From the NCBI GenBank assembly GCA_032358255.1, contig JAULBX010025198.1, positions 1 through 64,000 of the forward strand: a stretch of 64,000 bases of DNA, given 5' to 3'. Position numbers and translations under genes: made by a program. The notes below the pieces were generated by a model. It saw nothing but the letters and a program-made list of their open reading frames with translations. It was not told the DNA's origin and ran no database searches. The stretch comes from Heterotrichella gracilis (lineage: Eukaryota; Sar; Xanthophyceae; Tribonematales; Xanthonemataceae). Positions 37,129-49,300 of this stretch are shown here, in pieces (within the stretch, counting starts at the first letter, position 1; every line of letters starts with the position of its first letter).

Positions 37129-40100
37129 ATGGCGTCGGGGCAGTACAGTCGTGCCATGTCCCGTGTGGCGATGCACCAACCCCGTGTCTATCAGACCCAG
37201 TTTGCAGCCTTATCACCAATCAGTGCACCCATGCCCCCCCACAGATGCAGTATTCACGGCCCCCTTCACTCGACCACCACCCTCCCTTCAGCCTGCCAAC
37301 AGACACCCTTGGTCCACCCTCCATAAACCCTCTCTCATCCTAGTGGGTGCGCACCCCCACCCTCCGGCTCAACAGCTTCCCAGCACCCCCCATCCACAAA
37401 ACCACTGTGTGTGTGCCTCCACAGGTACCGGGTTTGGCCCCTCTTGGCTTGCAGCCGCTGCGCTGCTGTGTCCTATGGAGGCAGTCATAGACCCTCCTGA
37501 GCTGGCGGGGGTGCCCTCGCTGCTCAACGCAATGTCAACAGACCTGGACTTTGAGGGCATTCTGGCGCAGTACTTGAATAACGGGGGCGGGGCGGCAGGG
37601 GCGATGCAGGCGGGGGGCGCGGGGGCGGCGGCGCTGCCCAACCTCAAGATGGGTGGGTGGCGGGATGTGGGGTGAAAATGGGCGTGGTGTGTGGGTGTGG
37701 GGTTAACCCTTAGTTATGGGGTGCCTACAGTGAGTGGCAATGCAGTTTGAATGAATGTCAAGCCACACATCCCTTGCCGACTTCCTTTGGAGGCCGTGGC
37801 TTGTCGTTCGTCATTGATCATGCCCCCAGAGGGCTAACGCGGTGGAGGGCACCCTAAACCCTAAACCCTACGCCGCGCACCCCTCTTTTTGTCCCAGACC
37901 CACTGAAAGCGCGTTTCCCTGTGCAGACCCCTTTGGCGACCCCTTCGCTGACGCCATGCTGGGCGTGTCGTCAGTCCCTCTCTACACACTTGACGGGCTG
38001 GTAGAGGGCCAGATACCCCAGCTCAACGGGAGCAGCGACACAAGCGGGGAGTGGCCGGGGGCCGCCTCGGGTGCGGATGCGGCCACTGGCGGGGGTGGGG
38101 GCAGCGGCAGGGGGGGCAAGACTGCAGAGCAGAGGGCGCAGGCTGTTCAGGAGAAGAACCGGCGAGCGCAGAAGCGGTTCAGGGAGAGGCAGAAGGTGGG
38201 TGGGTGGGTCAGGGGGAGGCAGGAGGTGGTAGTGTGCGGACTAAGCTGAGGAAGGAAGGAAGGTGGTACCAAACACTTTGAGGCCCAGTGCATGAGCGCT
38301 TGGAAGGGCTGTGGTCGGCAAGGGTTGGAGGAGTGATGGGGTTTAGTGGGGTGCTGTGGGTGGGCAAGGCCCTTGGTATGTCAGCAGCAAAGGATGGCCC
38401 AGGTGGATCGCCTCGTGCACCACACGCACGAGGCCCCGCGCCGGGCCCCCACCAGCACTACCCACCACCGCCACCCCTGCAGGTCAAGATGCAGACCATG
38501 GAGGAGCAGCTGGACGAGCTGAGCGTCGAGGTGAACAAGCTGAAGCTCGAGAACAACACGCTGCGCAACCGCACGCTCACGCTTGAGAAGGTGCTGGCGC
38601 TGAGGGAGGAGAACCTGAGGGTGCTGCACGAGAGCCACCAGGTGGGGCGGGTGGGGGTTGGGCTGGCGGTGGGGTGGGGTGGGGGAGGGATGGGATGAAG
38701 CTGAGCTGCAGGCGAGGCCCATTGCTGGTTGCTCTGTGGCTACCCTAGGGTTTGTTTTGTCTGCGTGGGTGAGGTGCGATCATCAAGGGCGAGCCACCTG
38801 GTGTGGAGGTGGGGTGGGTTCTGATGGAGCAGCTGCTGAAGGTGTTGCACGGGAGCCGCCAGGTTGGACGGCCGGGGGCCTTCTGGAGAACCTGTGCTGC
38901 TTGACCGACCCTTTGGTGTGGCGAGAGGAGGCAGAGGAGTAGCTGCTGGGCAAAAGTTGGTCACTCATTGCGGTGCAGGGTGGGGGCACATGGTTGCGAA
39001 CAGGTTCAGGAGGGTGTCACTTTGTGGGGTCTGCTGCACTGTGCAAGGTGTTGACACAACGCTGTGCTATGATTCAGGCGTGCAGCGAGGGCGTCACGAA
39101 TTACTGCGGGGAGAACGACCCTGCTGCCACCGCGGCGCTGGTCAACTCGGGGTGCAACTCCTCGGGCACAGTGGACTGCGCACAGGTGCGTGGGCCGCAT
39201 GGGTGACAAACCCTGCACCGGGATAAGCATCACGGGTGGCAAAGCGCACTTTTAGGGTGATGCACCCTGGCCATGTTGTGTGCGCTGCATTGGGGTGGTG
39301 TTTTCGTGGTAGGCAGAGGATTCGGTAGGGTATTTCTGGCCGCCTGACAACCCTCCGCTAGGTCCATTCTGCATGGTACAGGGTACTGAGGGGTGGGTTT
39401 GCTCGTGCTAAGTCCAGTCTTGGCTGTGTTGGCTGCCTGGGTCTGTGGGTGCAGCTCATGGCAGTGCAGCAGTATTGCATGGCAATGCAGCACATGGCAT
39501 TCCAGCAGTTGCACATGGCAGTGCAGCAGTAGCCTGGGCAGCACAGCCCACCACCTCCCCTGGCGTGTGACCCTCTCCTCCGCTTTCAGGTTAAGAAGGT
39601 GAAGGGCATGTCTGCCGACGAGCTTGTGCGCCACTGGAAGACCAGCGTGCAGCAGCTGGGGACCATGCTGGTACAGCTGGAGGTGGGGGGGGCGAGGGAT
39701 GAGGCCAAGATGGCGCAGATAGAGGCAACGCTGGACCAAGTGGTAAGTGAAGGCCAGTGGGGTGTGGTGCTGGGCGGGTGGTGATGCTGGGCAGGTAGTG
39801 GTGCGGGTGGGTACAATGCAATTGCTAGACCAGGGGAATGGGGGTTGCGGGAGGTAGATAGGTTGATGAAGAGGCGGTGTGCACCTGGAGTGGCGTGGCG
39901 TGGGAGGCAGGGTAAGGTGCAATGCTAGACCTATTGTGGGGGCACATGACTGTTGGCCTCCGCGCTGCATGCACACCCACTTCCCAAACCCTGGTGCCTG
40001 CCCCCCTCAGCCACACATCTGCACACGCAAACTGCTGCACCCACTAGCCATCTGTTGGTGTCTGATGCGCATGTGCGCGGGTGCATGGGCTTCACCCGCT

Positions 40101-41763
40101 TCACCCCCTTGTTGCAGGGTGACCTGTGCCACTATAATGCTGTGTTTAAGCCCATCAACGTGCACAAGCTCATCACATCAACCTTTGACGACGGGCGCTA
40201 CGGGCTGAGCATAGAGGACCAGCAGCGCTGGCAGTCGGTGGTGGTGAGTTGGGTGGAACCCTGAGGAACCCTGGTGCAAATCTTAGCACCCACCCTGGTT
40301 GGCCTGACACAAGTGGTGGGAGCGAAAGCCTTGAGATCATGTTAGTGTCAGCTGCAGCATGCACATTGTTTGGAATGTAGCACAGTCCCTGTAAGCATGG
40401 CGGTGTGCGTTGTGGGATAGCCAGGGATCTGTGGCACAAAGTTCAAGGGTTGGGATGGGGATCTCAGGGCAGCACTCCATATCATCGCCACCGCTGCCCA
40501 ACCACTATCCTATACCCGCCAACCCGCTGCCCACCAACCACCCACCACTCACCACCCGCCACCCCACCCGCAGGCCGCCTTGGAGCTGGAGGAGGAGCAG
40601 AAAACGCAGGTAATCAACCTGCGCCAGGGTTTCTTGCAGAAGATCGTGAAGATCGTTGAGGACCGGCGCGAGATCCTCAAGCGCCTGCGCCAGCTTGAGA
40701 TCCCCGACTCGCTCAACTCGCTGCCCAACTTCCTGAAGGAGAGCGTGAAGGCGCACGAGCTAGTCACCGAGCTGAAGCAGAACCTGATGGAGGAGCACTG
40801 GTGTGGGACGGAGCTGATCGGGACAACCATGAAGGCGGTGAGTAGATTGGAATGGGGAAGCTACCTGGAGGGCAAACCCAGAAAGTTGACCCCGGAGGGG
40901 AAACCTTGGAAGTGACCCTGGAATGGGGGAAGTAACCCTGGAGGGCAAATCGTGAAGTGGGATTGGGTAGTGAAGCCTGGCTACTCCCTGTAGTGTACTA
41001 GCCGAATTGGAAGTCTGAATGGCAGCTTTTGGTCCCATTAACAATAAAAAAACCAGGAGTAGGAGTGAAAGTGTGCGACAAGCCATGGCTGTGAAGCCCT
41101 CTTGTGGGTAATGTGCTCAACCCCCCCTCTCCCCGCGCCCCCTCAGATCCTCCAGCCGCTTCAGAAGGCGCGCCTGATGGTCCAGTCCTACCCCTTCTTC
41201 CCAGACATCTACCAGATTGCAACCATCCTGACGGTGGAGCGCGAGGGCCAGCTGCAGGTGCTGGAGTGGAACAACGACAGCGTGTCACTCAAGATGCAGG
41301 TGGGCCGCTGGACATGCGCGCATTTCACCCCTCAGCGGCTTTGCTGACTACTGCCTTGCGTGCATTCCACCCCTGCACAGCATTATTATTCCACAAAATA
41401 CATCTGATCATCATCAATTGTGCATACCAATTTCCATTGATGTTTCATGGTATGTCTGATACCACATCATCCATGATATGTCTGAAATATGTACCCCATG
41501 ACACCATCTAAGCTCGGTGACGGCTGACGGCTGGCAGCATGGGGAGCACGGGTATGACCCACCTGGATACCTAACAGTGCACCAAGGGTTTGACCAGGCG
41601 CATGGGTGCAGTGCCAGAAGTACATCAATATGCACGTTTTTCAATATAGTTAGTACTCCCTTGGCGGTGCCTGGATGGTGCGCCTGCTGACACCCCTGTG
41701 ATGTGGCGTCCCATGCAGGAGGTGCCCCAGCTGCCTGCCCTGCCCAACCTCAAGAAGGAGTGA
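37129..41763 (+). CDS. bZIP transcription factor
   Basis: Ten exons: 37129-37222 (start and donor tentative), 37425-37652, 37927-38195, 38483-38641, 39078-39185, 39590-39742, 40118-40243, 40574-40837, 41147-41299 and 41719-41763; about 532 residues. The basic region ends exon 3 (EKNRRAQKRFRERQK, with the invariant Asn and Arg). Exon 4 is the leucine zipper and coiled coil (MEEQLDELSVEVNKL onward). It should bind DNA as a dimer in the nucleus. N-terminal segments are acidic and Gly-rich, fitting an activation region. About 290 residues after the zipper, with conserved-looking helical text (HWKTSVQQLGTML, ITSTFDDGRYGLSIEDQQRW), form a domain I cannot assign; a sensor or dimer-partner role is possible. 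The NRxAQxRFRxRQK pattern resembles fungal AP-1-like and algal bZIPs more than land-plant groups. The intron after exon 4 has an echo of its tail. Confidence 0.88.
37851..37870. repeat. telomere-like heptamer run in a bZIP intron
   Basis: Nearly three CCCTAAA units lie in the intron before exon 3, about 55 bases from its acceptor at 37926. Confidence 0.85.
38820..38861 (+). repeat. echo of the tail of bZIP exon 4
   Basis: About 35 bases (LLKVLHGSRQ, against LRVLHESHQ in the exon) plus the CAG/GTTGG donor region recur about 220 bases after the true donor at 38642. Confidence 0.65.
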
Positions 41764-43789
41764 TGCACAGCCCTTTCATGGGGAGCGGCACAGCTAACAT
41801 GTACGGATGACGCGTGCCGATGGCAGGGGGGTATTTTCACCCGGGACGGGTGCGGCATGCCATGCATTTGGATAGCATGCTGCGCTGTGTTTTTGGGGAG
41901 CATGGCTGGGGTGCGGCGCATGATCGGGCACGTGAGCAGGGCACAGAGCGCGCTAATGGGGAAGATGTATGGGCCGGAACGGGGCTAGCTCTGGGCGCCA
42001 TGCAGCGCCGCCAGTATGATGAGTATTTGTCTGCGCCAGGTGGGGCAGTGGGCAGCGTGCCAGGTGGCAGCGTGTGCAGGGATGTGGCTGGGCTGTGAAA
42101 CTCCAGCACAGCTACTCCGCCACTGGTGCTGGAGTGGTGGTGCCACATGTGTGGTGTGGCAGTGGAAGGAGGCTGGGTGTTGCCAGGGGCTGCTCTGTGG
42201 CAAGCAGAGGCAAACTTAGTGTCCAAGCTTTATTTTGCAAGCTTGCGTATGGCATCGTCTGCTTTTTGCATGCAGCGCTGTCTAGCCAAGGAACCATGTG
42301 CGTTATAGGTATTTTATGGGGCGTGCCCTAGGTCCTAGGCCTGGAGCTCCTTACTCTTCAGCAACTGACTAAGGTTCCTTTTTGCTTTGCACATCTTTTA
42401 GATATACTTGAAGCAAGCACAGTCTGGTGTTTTGGCTTGAACAAATTGTCAGTTTATCTTTCTGCTGTTTCCACAACTGTCGCACCAGCAGGGCACGTGT
42501 CCATGCCTGTGGTTGAGTCTGTAGCTGGGTGGTTGGCCTACAGTGACGCTGGCCACTTGCTGATCTTTCTTGCTGGCCTTTGATGCTTTGCTTGTGAAGT
42601 TTGTTATACTGTTACAGCTGTAGGTGTGCTTTCTAGGAAGCCACTATTACTATATGTATCAGCCACTACACTGGATGGTGGGTAGTCTTCCAGTAGCCTT
42701 TACACATGATAAGTACTTTTGAAATAGCACTTTGTGGTAGCCACTGGGCAACCACTTTACACTTTTTTAGCCACAATTATTTGTGCTGACGAACAGTGCA
42801 CATCAGTTTGAGCTATTAACTGCATCTGTGACAGCCAGTCTGCGCCAATTCTACGTTTGATGTCTGTGACTCACAGTAACTTCACGCAGAACTTTCTGAC
42901 CAGCCATATCATTACTTGCACCCGTTGCGGTGCAACAATTGTTGGCACTGGATTCAACAACGCATCGCAGGTCGTCACATCTGTTGTGACAAGCTGCGGT
43001 TGCAGTCGAACGTTCATGGCATCCCAGTGGCAAACTTTGAGAGGCTCTTTAAGAGCCTTGACCCCTCCTTGGCAAAAAGGTGAAGGCGGCATCGCTTAGG
43101 CCCTGTGTCATTGCTACTGTGGGACTGCTACCCGTTATAACTGGCCAAGGACTGCCCCAAGCTTCTCCAGACATCTCCATGGAAACGGATAGACTGCTGT
43201 GGGTGTAAGAGGGCACGTGTACTTGCCTGAAATTTACAAACTCGTGTTGAAGTTGATGGCTCGGACGGCAGTGGTTACACTGACCCTAAACCCTTATTGC
43301 GCCCAGCCGATCACTGATGGCCCATATACGGTATACCATACTTGGTGCAAACGGATGGTCAACCCGGGGCCACTACACAACTTGTAGTAAAGCAGCGAAC
43401 ACAAGATACAACGTACAGCTATTTTGTTGCTGCTGTGCACTGCACTCATTGAACCTGCGCACATACACCTACAGCCGCTTCGCCTGGTGGCCAGGGCACA
43501 ACCTCGCGCGAGGTAGGACTGCTACCACCTGGAACTCAACCACCGTAAACCCTGGATTCTGTATCGACATGGGCGCATGCCTACGACATGCCTGTTGGTG
43601 CTAGCCACATCGCCCCCCATGTCTGCATGCATATTGACATGTCTATGGCCAAACTTTATAATAACATGTTGTGGTGAAATGCCCGCCGCATCTTGAAAGA
43701 AAACGCAAACACCTCCGCAATTGTATACAAACAAGTCTCTGCCGTTGCAGCGTCGAAGGGTTTTGCTCAAATTTGAAACACATCCACAC
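41764..43789. other. intergenic region between bZIP and YbjQ genes
   Basis: Bases 41764 to about 42350 are GC-rich and probably the bZIP 3' UTR. About 42350-42850 is AT-richer with nothing recognisable. An unknown repeat copy lies near 43196-43530. A short open frame at 42857-43099 has CxxC and CxC pairs but no assignable domain. Confidence 0.45.
43196..43530 (+). repeat. unknown diverged repeat, copy 1 (upstream of YbjQ gene)
   Basis: This DNA aligns in the same orientation with about 45230-45545. Shared landmarks are VYLPExYKLVLK coding DNA at the left, GGTCAACxCxGGGGCC in the middle, and TTTTGxTGCTxCTGTGC at the right. It may be a remnant of a gene duplicated on both sides of the YbjQ gene. 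Frames in this copy are interrupted. Confidence 0.6.
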
Positions 43790-44709
43790 ATGACTTCGGT
43801 GAATCTCCCCAGTTCCGGTGAATCTCCGCCACCAGTCACGGCAAACCTCGTCTCGAACCTGTTTGAGCCGCCCCCGGGTAAGAACAAAGTAACTTCTCTA
43901 TAACGAACTTTAAAGCAGTACGCCAAAAGCCTTGTAGAAACCCTTGGAGGTGCTTTTGAGCTACCCTTGGAGGTGCTATGAGCACCTTGTGTTACAACTT
44001 GGCAGAACCCTGACTACGCAACAAAACAGGAACAATCTTGTGTAGGTGTCTGGTGTTGCTTTCAAGTGCACCAACTATTGCATGGGTGCACCAGGGTTGC
44101 TCTCCTACCACATTTTCCACCAGCGCAATTTTACCCATTAACGTCAACCACATTTTCAAACTTTTTGACAAGAGTGTCAGCCACCTATCTGTGCACCCAA
44201 GCTGTTTCTGGCAGTCTTAGCTGTGGAAGTTGGACACACTTGTGCCACTTCAACAGCCATGTGCCATGCCGGGCAATGCATGCCAATGGCATGGCTGTGG
44301 CCGAAAGTACAGCATTCACACTTTTTTCTACCATTGTTTTGGTCTGGTTGATGCAATGTCCCAAAACTTGATACAGTGCCTCCCCTTGAAAGACCCCTTG
44401 TTTGCCCCTCCAGGCTATGAGATTGCACAAATCCTCGGTGTGGCCCGAGGCATCACTGTCCGCTCCAGGAACTTGTGTGCATCCATTGGGGGCCTGTTCT
44501 GTTCTTGCGTGGGTGGCGAGGTCAGAATATTCCAGAAGCTGTGCGAGGAGGCACGGCAAAAGGCGCTTGATCTGATGGTGGCAGATGCCATGGCGATGGG
44601 CGGGGATGCAATTCTGGGGATGCGGTATGAATCCTGCAACATTGCCGGGTTGACGGAGGTGCTCGCCTATGGGACTGCTGTCACCCTCCGCAGAAGGATA
44701 GCAGAATAA
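43790..44709 (+). CDS. YbjQ/UPF0145 (DUF74) family protein
   Basis: Two exons join in phase: 43790-43877 and 44414-44709 (127 residues). The spliced product reads PPPGYEIAQILGVARGITVRSRN, then VGGEV, EEARQKALDLMVADA, GDAILGMRYES and TEVLAYGTAV. This is the full pattern of the small bacterial and archaeal YbjQ family (usually about 105 residues), whose members form pentamer or decamer rings and are annotated as possible metal-binding proteins; the true function is unknown. The extra ~30 N-terminal residues (SVNLPSSGESPPPV) have no clear transit-peptide character. The start ATG is chosen because exon 1 gives exactly the PGYEI junction with a GTAAGA donor. The presence of an intron argues against recent bacterial transfer or contamination, though an older transfer is possible. 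Confidence 0.88.
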
Positions 44710-46349
44710 CAGAATAACAGGACCCCCTGTAGAAGGGGTTGCAGCAGTAGGTAGTTGTCTACCCTTGCCTGCACGTTTTAGGACAGTTTTTATAGCTCCC
44801 CTTGCGAGGCGTCAACCGCAAACTTTCCAATTGAACGTCATACAGGGTGCACGTACCCTTTGACAAAAAAAGGTTGAGGACTTTGACGTGTTTCCTTCCA
44901 TCCAAAGTCACCCGGAGGTATGCCACCGCGAGGCGAACCCGGTGCTACAGTAACACGTGTGCGTGTGCGTGCATATTATAAAACCCTAGCAAAAACACCC
45001 TTTTGTCCCTGGTGAGCCCCGGCTCAGCTGAGACACCACGTGGCACCATTCAAATTGGCTGCAACTGTGAGAACCAAACAGTAAGAAATGCTTTTTGGGC
45101 TGCATTTCTGAGAAGCAAAAAAGGAGTAAAAACAATCGTCCACTGGACGGCATGCTGCACATGTGGCCCTCCATGGCAAAGTATTTCTTGTACCCGTGCT
45201 GAGTCAGACCTGAGGTTGCCAAGATTGAATTGGGTATGCAAGTGCACCAGGGTTTACTTGCCGGAAAGTTACAAACTCGTGTTGAAGAAGCAGGGGACGC
45301 GGTTTGGTAACTGGTTGCTGATGTCAACACCTCCCTATTGCGCCCCCCTTGGGTCACTGCCAATCAGATGGTCAACTCCGGGGCCGTTACAAGCAGCGAA
45401 CAGAAGATACCACGCAAAGCTTTTTGGCTGCTACTGTGCGCCTGCACTCGTTGAACTGTGCGCACATGCAGACGTTCGCTTTCCCGTCCTATATCCAACA
45501 GTCATGGCACGAGCACCGGGGGGAGGAAATCTAGGTACGAAACCTATACCATTGGGATTCCTAGCTAGGTAGAGAACTTGATGTGTGGCATCTCCAAGGA
45601 AACTTTCCTTCCTGGCAAGACAAATAGTTACCTGTTCTCTTTCGGTCCTAACAACCCTACCATTGCGTGTCAGGAATTCAACTAACGTTTCGTTCAGTTC
45701 AATTCATTATTTTACGACGGAGTGCAGTGCTCTTAGCGTTGTCGGCTTTGCACTTACTCCTGTCCGGTATACTCTTCCACAGACCTTCGAAATGGTATAT
45801 GCATGCATGTCCTATATGCATGCATGGCTGAAACTCCGATTTGCTGTCCACCGTCCAGCACTTTGCTTGCTCGCGTGAGACGGAAGTGGGGAGTGCACAA
45901 AGTTGGCGCGCTCTGCGATTGCCTGCTCTCACAACAGGCAGGAGCTGCCTGTGCCTTCCTCTAGACACCCCTACCGACGTTGGACCGACTCCTAGCTCGT
46001 TGCTGCAGGCGCTGTACACTTACGACGTGGTGACAAGGTGGTAAGGTAACAGCCTGCTGCAGTTCTGCGCCCCCCGATACAGTGGCGCAGAGGGCCAGGA
46101 GGCTCAACAGCATGGACCCTTTCAGCCACTACGAGAGTTCAAGGGCATTTAGCCTGTACTCTTACACTTGACTCGGCAGGCCCAACCAAAGCAACGCTAA
46201 TAAGCTGGCAGTGCCACCAACCCAGTGCCATCAAGCTCCACCAGCAGCCACCCACTCCACAGCAGCTACATCCTACTGTCCTTCCCTAACCCTACCCGGG
46301 GTCATCCCCACCAGACCCCCGCCATAACCCACACCCACACCCACCAGCC
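44710..46349. other. intergenic region between YbjQ and GH2 genes
   Basis: Holds the second copy of the unknown repeat (about 45230-45545) and otherwise no recognised exon. A frame open from 45003 to 45572 is Cys-rich (CNCENQ, CCTCG, CKCTRVYLPE) but lacks an ATG near its start. The last few hundred bases before 46350 probably contain the GH2 promoter and 5' UTR. Confidence 0.45.
45230..45545 (+). repeat. unknown diverged repeat, copy 2 (downstream of YbjQ gene)
   Basis: Same orientation as copy 1. Here the frame CKCTRVYLPESYKLVLK continues open on both sides from 45003 to 45572, so this copy may be closer to a coding ancestor. No family is recognised. Confidence 0.6.
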
Positions 46350-49300
46350 ATGGACCGCGTCGTGCGCCGGGCCAAGCACAGCGAGGCAGCCCACGCCAGC
46401 GCCAGCGGCATCAACACCCCACCCCGCACCTCCCACTCCCCAGACGGGCGCCGCCCCCGCTCCCCCCCGACATGGCTCTCCGCCACCATCTCAGCATGCA
46501 TCACAGCCGCGCTCCTGGCAGCCATCATCTACCTCAACCCCACCCTGCGCGCGACGGTGCACGCGGCCTTCAGCTCCAGCGCGCAGCCCGTGACCCAGCA
46601 GATGCCGCTGCGGTTTGACCGCTCCAACTTCACCATATGGGGCGTGAACGTGAGCCACCTGGAGGTGCTCCCAGAGTACCCGCGGCCGCAGATGGTGCGG
46701 GAGCGGTGGCAGTCGCTCAACGGGGTGTGGGAGCTGATGCAGGTGGGGTTATTATAAACCCTAAACCCAAACCCTTCAAACTGCTGGGCAGGGTTTGCTT
46801 GGCCTGGCATGTGGCAGAGGTGTGTGGCCCTTGTCGGTGGATGCATCCCGCCTTGGGGCAAGGGAATTTACCACTGTGCAGCCTGCCTAGGGCTGTTTGA
46901 CCCGGGTGGGAGAAGTCATGGCCATGGCGATGCCATCCCTGTAAATTTCGCATTCCGATTCCGATCACTGTGCTTGTGCCTGCCCAGGTTGGGTGCGACC
47001 CCTCCAAAGGGGGGGACTCAGAAAACCCCAAACAAGAGGGCGAGGAGTGCAAGGACAGCGACAACCCCCCTTTTGGCGAGACGCTCCCCCTGCGGGTGGT
47101 GGTGCCATTCCCTGTGGAGTCCCCGCTGTCTGGGATAGGGCGCCACATGGACCACATGTGGTACCGCCGCACCCTACAGCTGCCCCAGGACTGGAGCGGT
47201 CAGCGGGTGCTGCTGCACTTTGGGGCGGTGGACTGGGCCACAACCGTGTGGCTGGACAGGCAAGACCCTAAACCCCAAACCCTAAATTATGATGGGAATA
47301 TCTATCTTGGGGCTTACATCAATGTAACCCTTCCGTGTTTTTAAGAGGTGCCTTGCAATTATTATTATTGTTATTACATGCACTCCCGCACAAAAGCTAG
47401 ATCTAAGCAAGATCAGCAGAAAACCAAAGGCTGAGTGCGACATTGCGGTGCTTTTCATGGCTACGCGCCTTCTTGTTTTTGCCATGGGGATGGCTTCGGG
47501 GTTGCTGCCACGATGACTTCCCTCCCTCCCTCCCTCACAGGCAAGAGCTGGGCAGCCACCAGGGGGGGTTCGACAGCTTCACCTTTGACATCACGCGCGC
47601 GCTCACACACAACCCAGAGGTGAGGGGCCCTCCTGGGGTGACGCGCATGCTTCCCCGTAGTTTGCCTCACCCCTCCGCCCCCGGAGTTGGCCATCATTAC
47701 TCTCATAATGTGTCAGGAAGGCCGTCCATCAATTATGTAATCATTCACAGTGATGTACCCAATGCCAAGACGGAACTGCGTGGCGCATTGATTGCGCTAG
47801 CGCATGCTTGGCTGCCAACCTGGCTGCCAAGTTAGCTTCATATCTGGAATGCCAAAAACCTACTCACCCAATCCCCGCAGGGCTTCGGCGGGTCCCACGA
47901 GCTGCTTGTGTCTGTGTACGACCCCACCGAGGAGGCAATGATCGCGCTGGGCAAGCAGCGTGTGACCCTGGACTCCACCATTGTGTACACCCCCGCCACG
48001 GGCATATGGCAGACTGTGTGGCTTGAGGCTGTGCCCCAGGCCTACATCACGGGCCTGGTGGTCACGCCCGATGTGGACGCGGGCCAGGTGCGGAAAACAT
48101 TGTCTTAATTAAAATTGAAATGTTAACTAAAAGTGAAAAGCGATATATGCACGAGGCTTGTGGTCACGCCGAATGTGGACGCAGGCCAGGTGCGGCAGGA
48201 TGTTTTTGCATTTTATAGTACCTAAGGTAATTGTGGTAAATATAAAATGGGCGATACTGATTGACCGAACGCCTACATGACAGGGCTGGTGGTCACGCCG
48301 GATGTGGACTCAGGCCAGGTGCGGCAGAGTTTTATATTAACGGTACAAATTTGTTAGCAATGTATAAAGAAAGTACGAATAATGAAAATATTTCTTAGAT
48401 GAACGCCAGCCGCAGTCCTCACAAACCATTTGCAGTTCCCTGACAAAACTATTACTTTATCGTCATGCCTGCATTCCACTGGGGAGCCATTGGCTGGGTG
48501 CATCACCTTTCTCACTTGCTCTTTGCCTTGGCTGCCCTTTTTTCCTGCAGTGTTAATCCCCTTGACTGCCTGGCGCTGGTTATCCCCCCGCAACCTTTTT
48601 CACTGCGCACCCCTGTGGCTCAGGTGCATGTGACGGTGACCACCAACAGCGATGGAGCGGGCAGCAAGGTGTCGGTGCGGGTGAAAACAGGGGACAAGTT
48701 TGCGGCCAAGGCAGTGGGGACGGCAGGCGACACCCTGAGCATCGACATCCCAAACCCTAGGCTGTGGTGGCCGGATGACCCCCACCTGTATGGCCTGGAG
48801 GTGGCGCTGCTGGGGGAGCGGGGGGCTGGTGGTGATGGGGCTGACGGGGTGGTGGATGCGGTGCACTCCTACTGCGGCATGCGCAAGGTCAGCCTGGCGC
48901 GCGTGGGCAGCCCCGGGGTGGTGCGTCCCATGCTCAACAACAAGTTTTTGTTCCAGATGGGGCTGCTGGACCAGGTGAGGGCTGGAACCCCAGGCTAGGC
49001 TAGGGTTTTGTGCACAGGCGGAAAACCTATTGGAGGGCAGTACATGGAACTCTAGGGTATGGTTTCTGCTGCAATCATGGCAAGATTGCAACATATCATG
49101 GTGCGCTGTTGTGCTGTGGGGATGGAGGGTGGAATGACAATAAATGATTGCACCAACGGTTGAATAACCATGCCTCACCTCACCCATCCAACCCAATTTG
49201 AAGCCACCCCTTCTTTTACCCCTCCCCCCAGGGTTACTGGCCCGACGGCATCTACACAGCCCCCTCAGACGCAGCCCTCAAGTCAGACATAGAGGCCGCC

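Noticed and set aside
39230-39976. 248-residue minus-strand open frame in the bZIP gene
   Set aside because: Spans a plus-strand exon and two introns and has no recognisable domain.
41764-43195. Retroelement or transposon remains in the gene-poor stretch
   Set aside because: I saw no reverse transcriptase, integrase or transposase motifs and no terminal repeats.
45003-45572. 189-residue open frame as a protein-coding gene
   Set aside because: No ATG near the start, and the related copy at 43196 is interrupted. Kept only as an unknown repeat.
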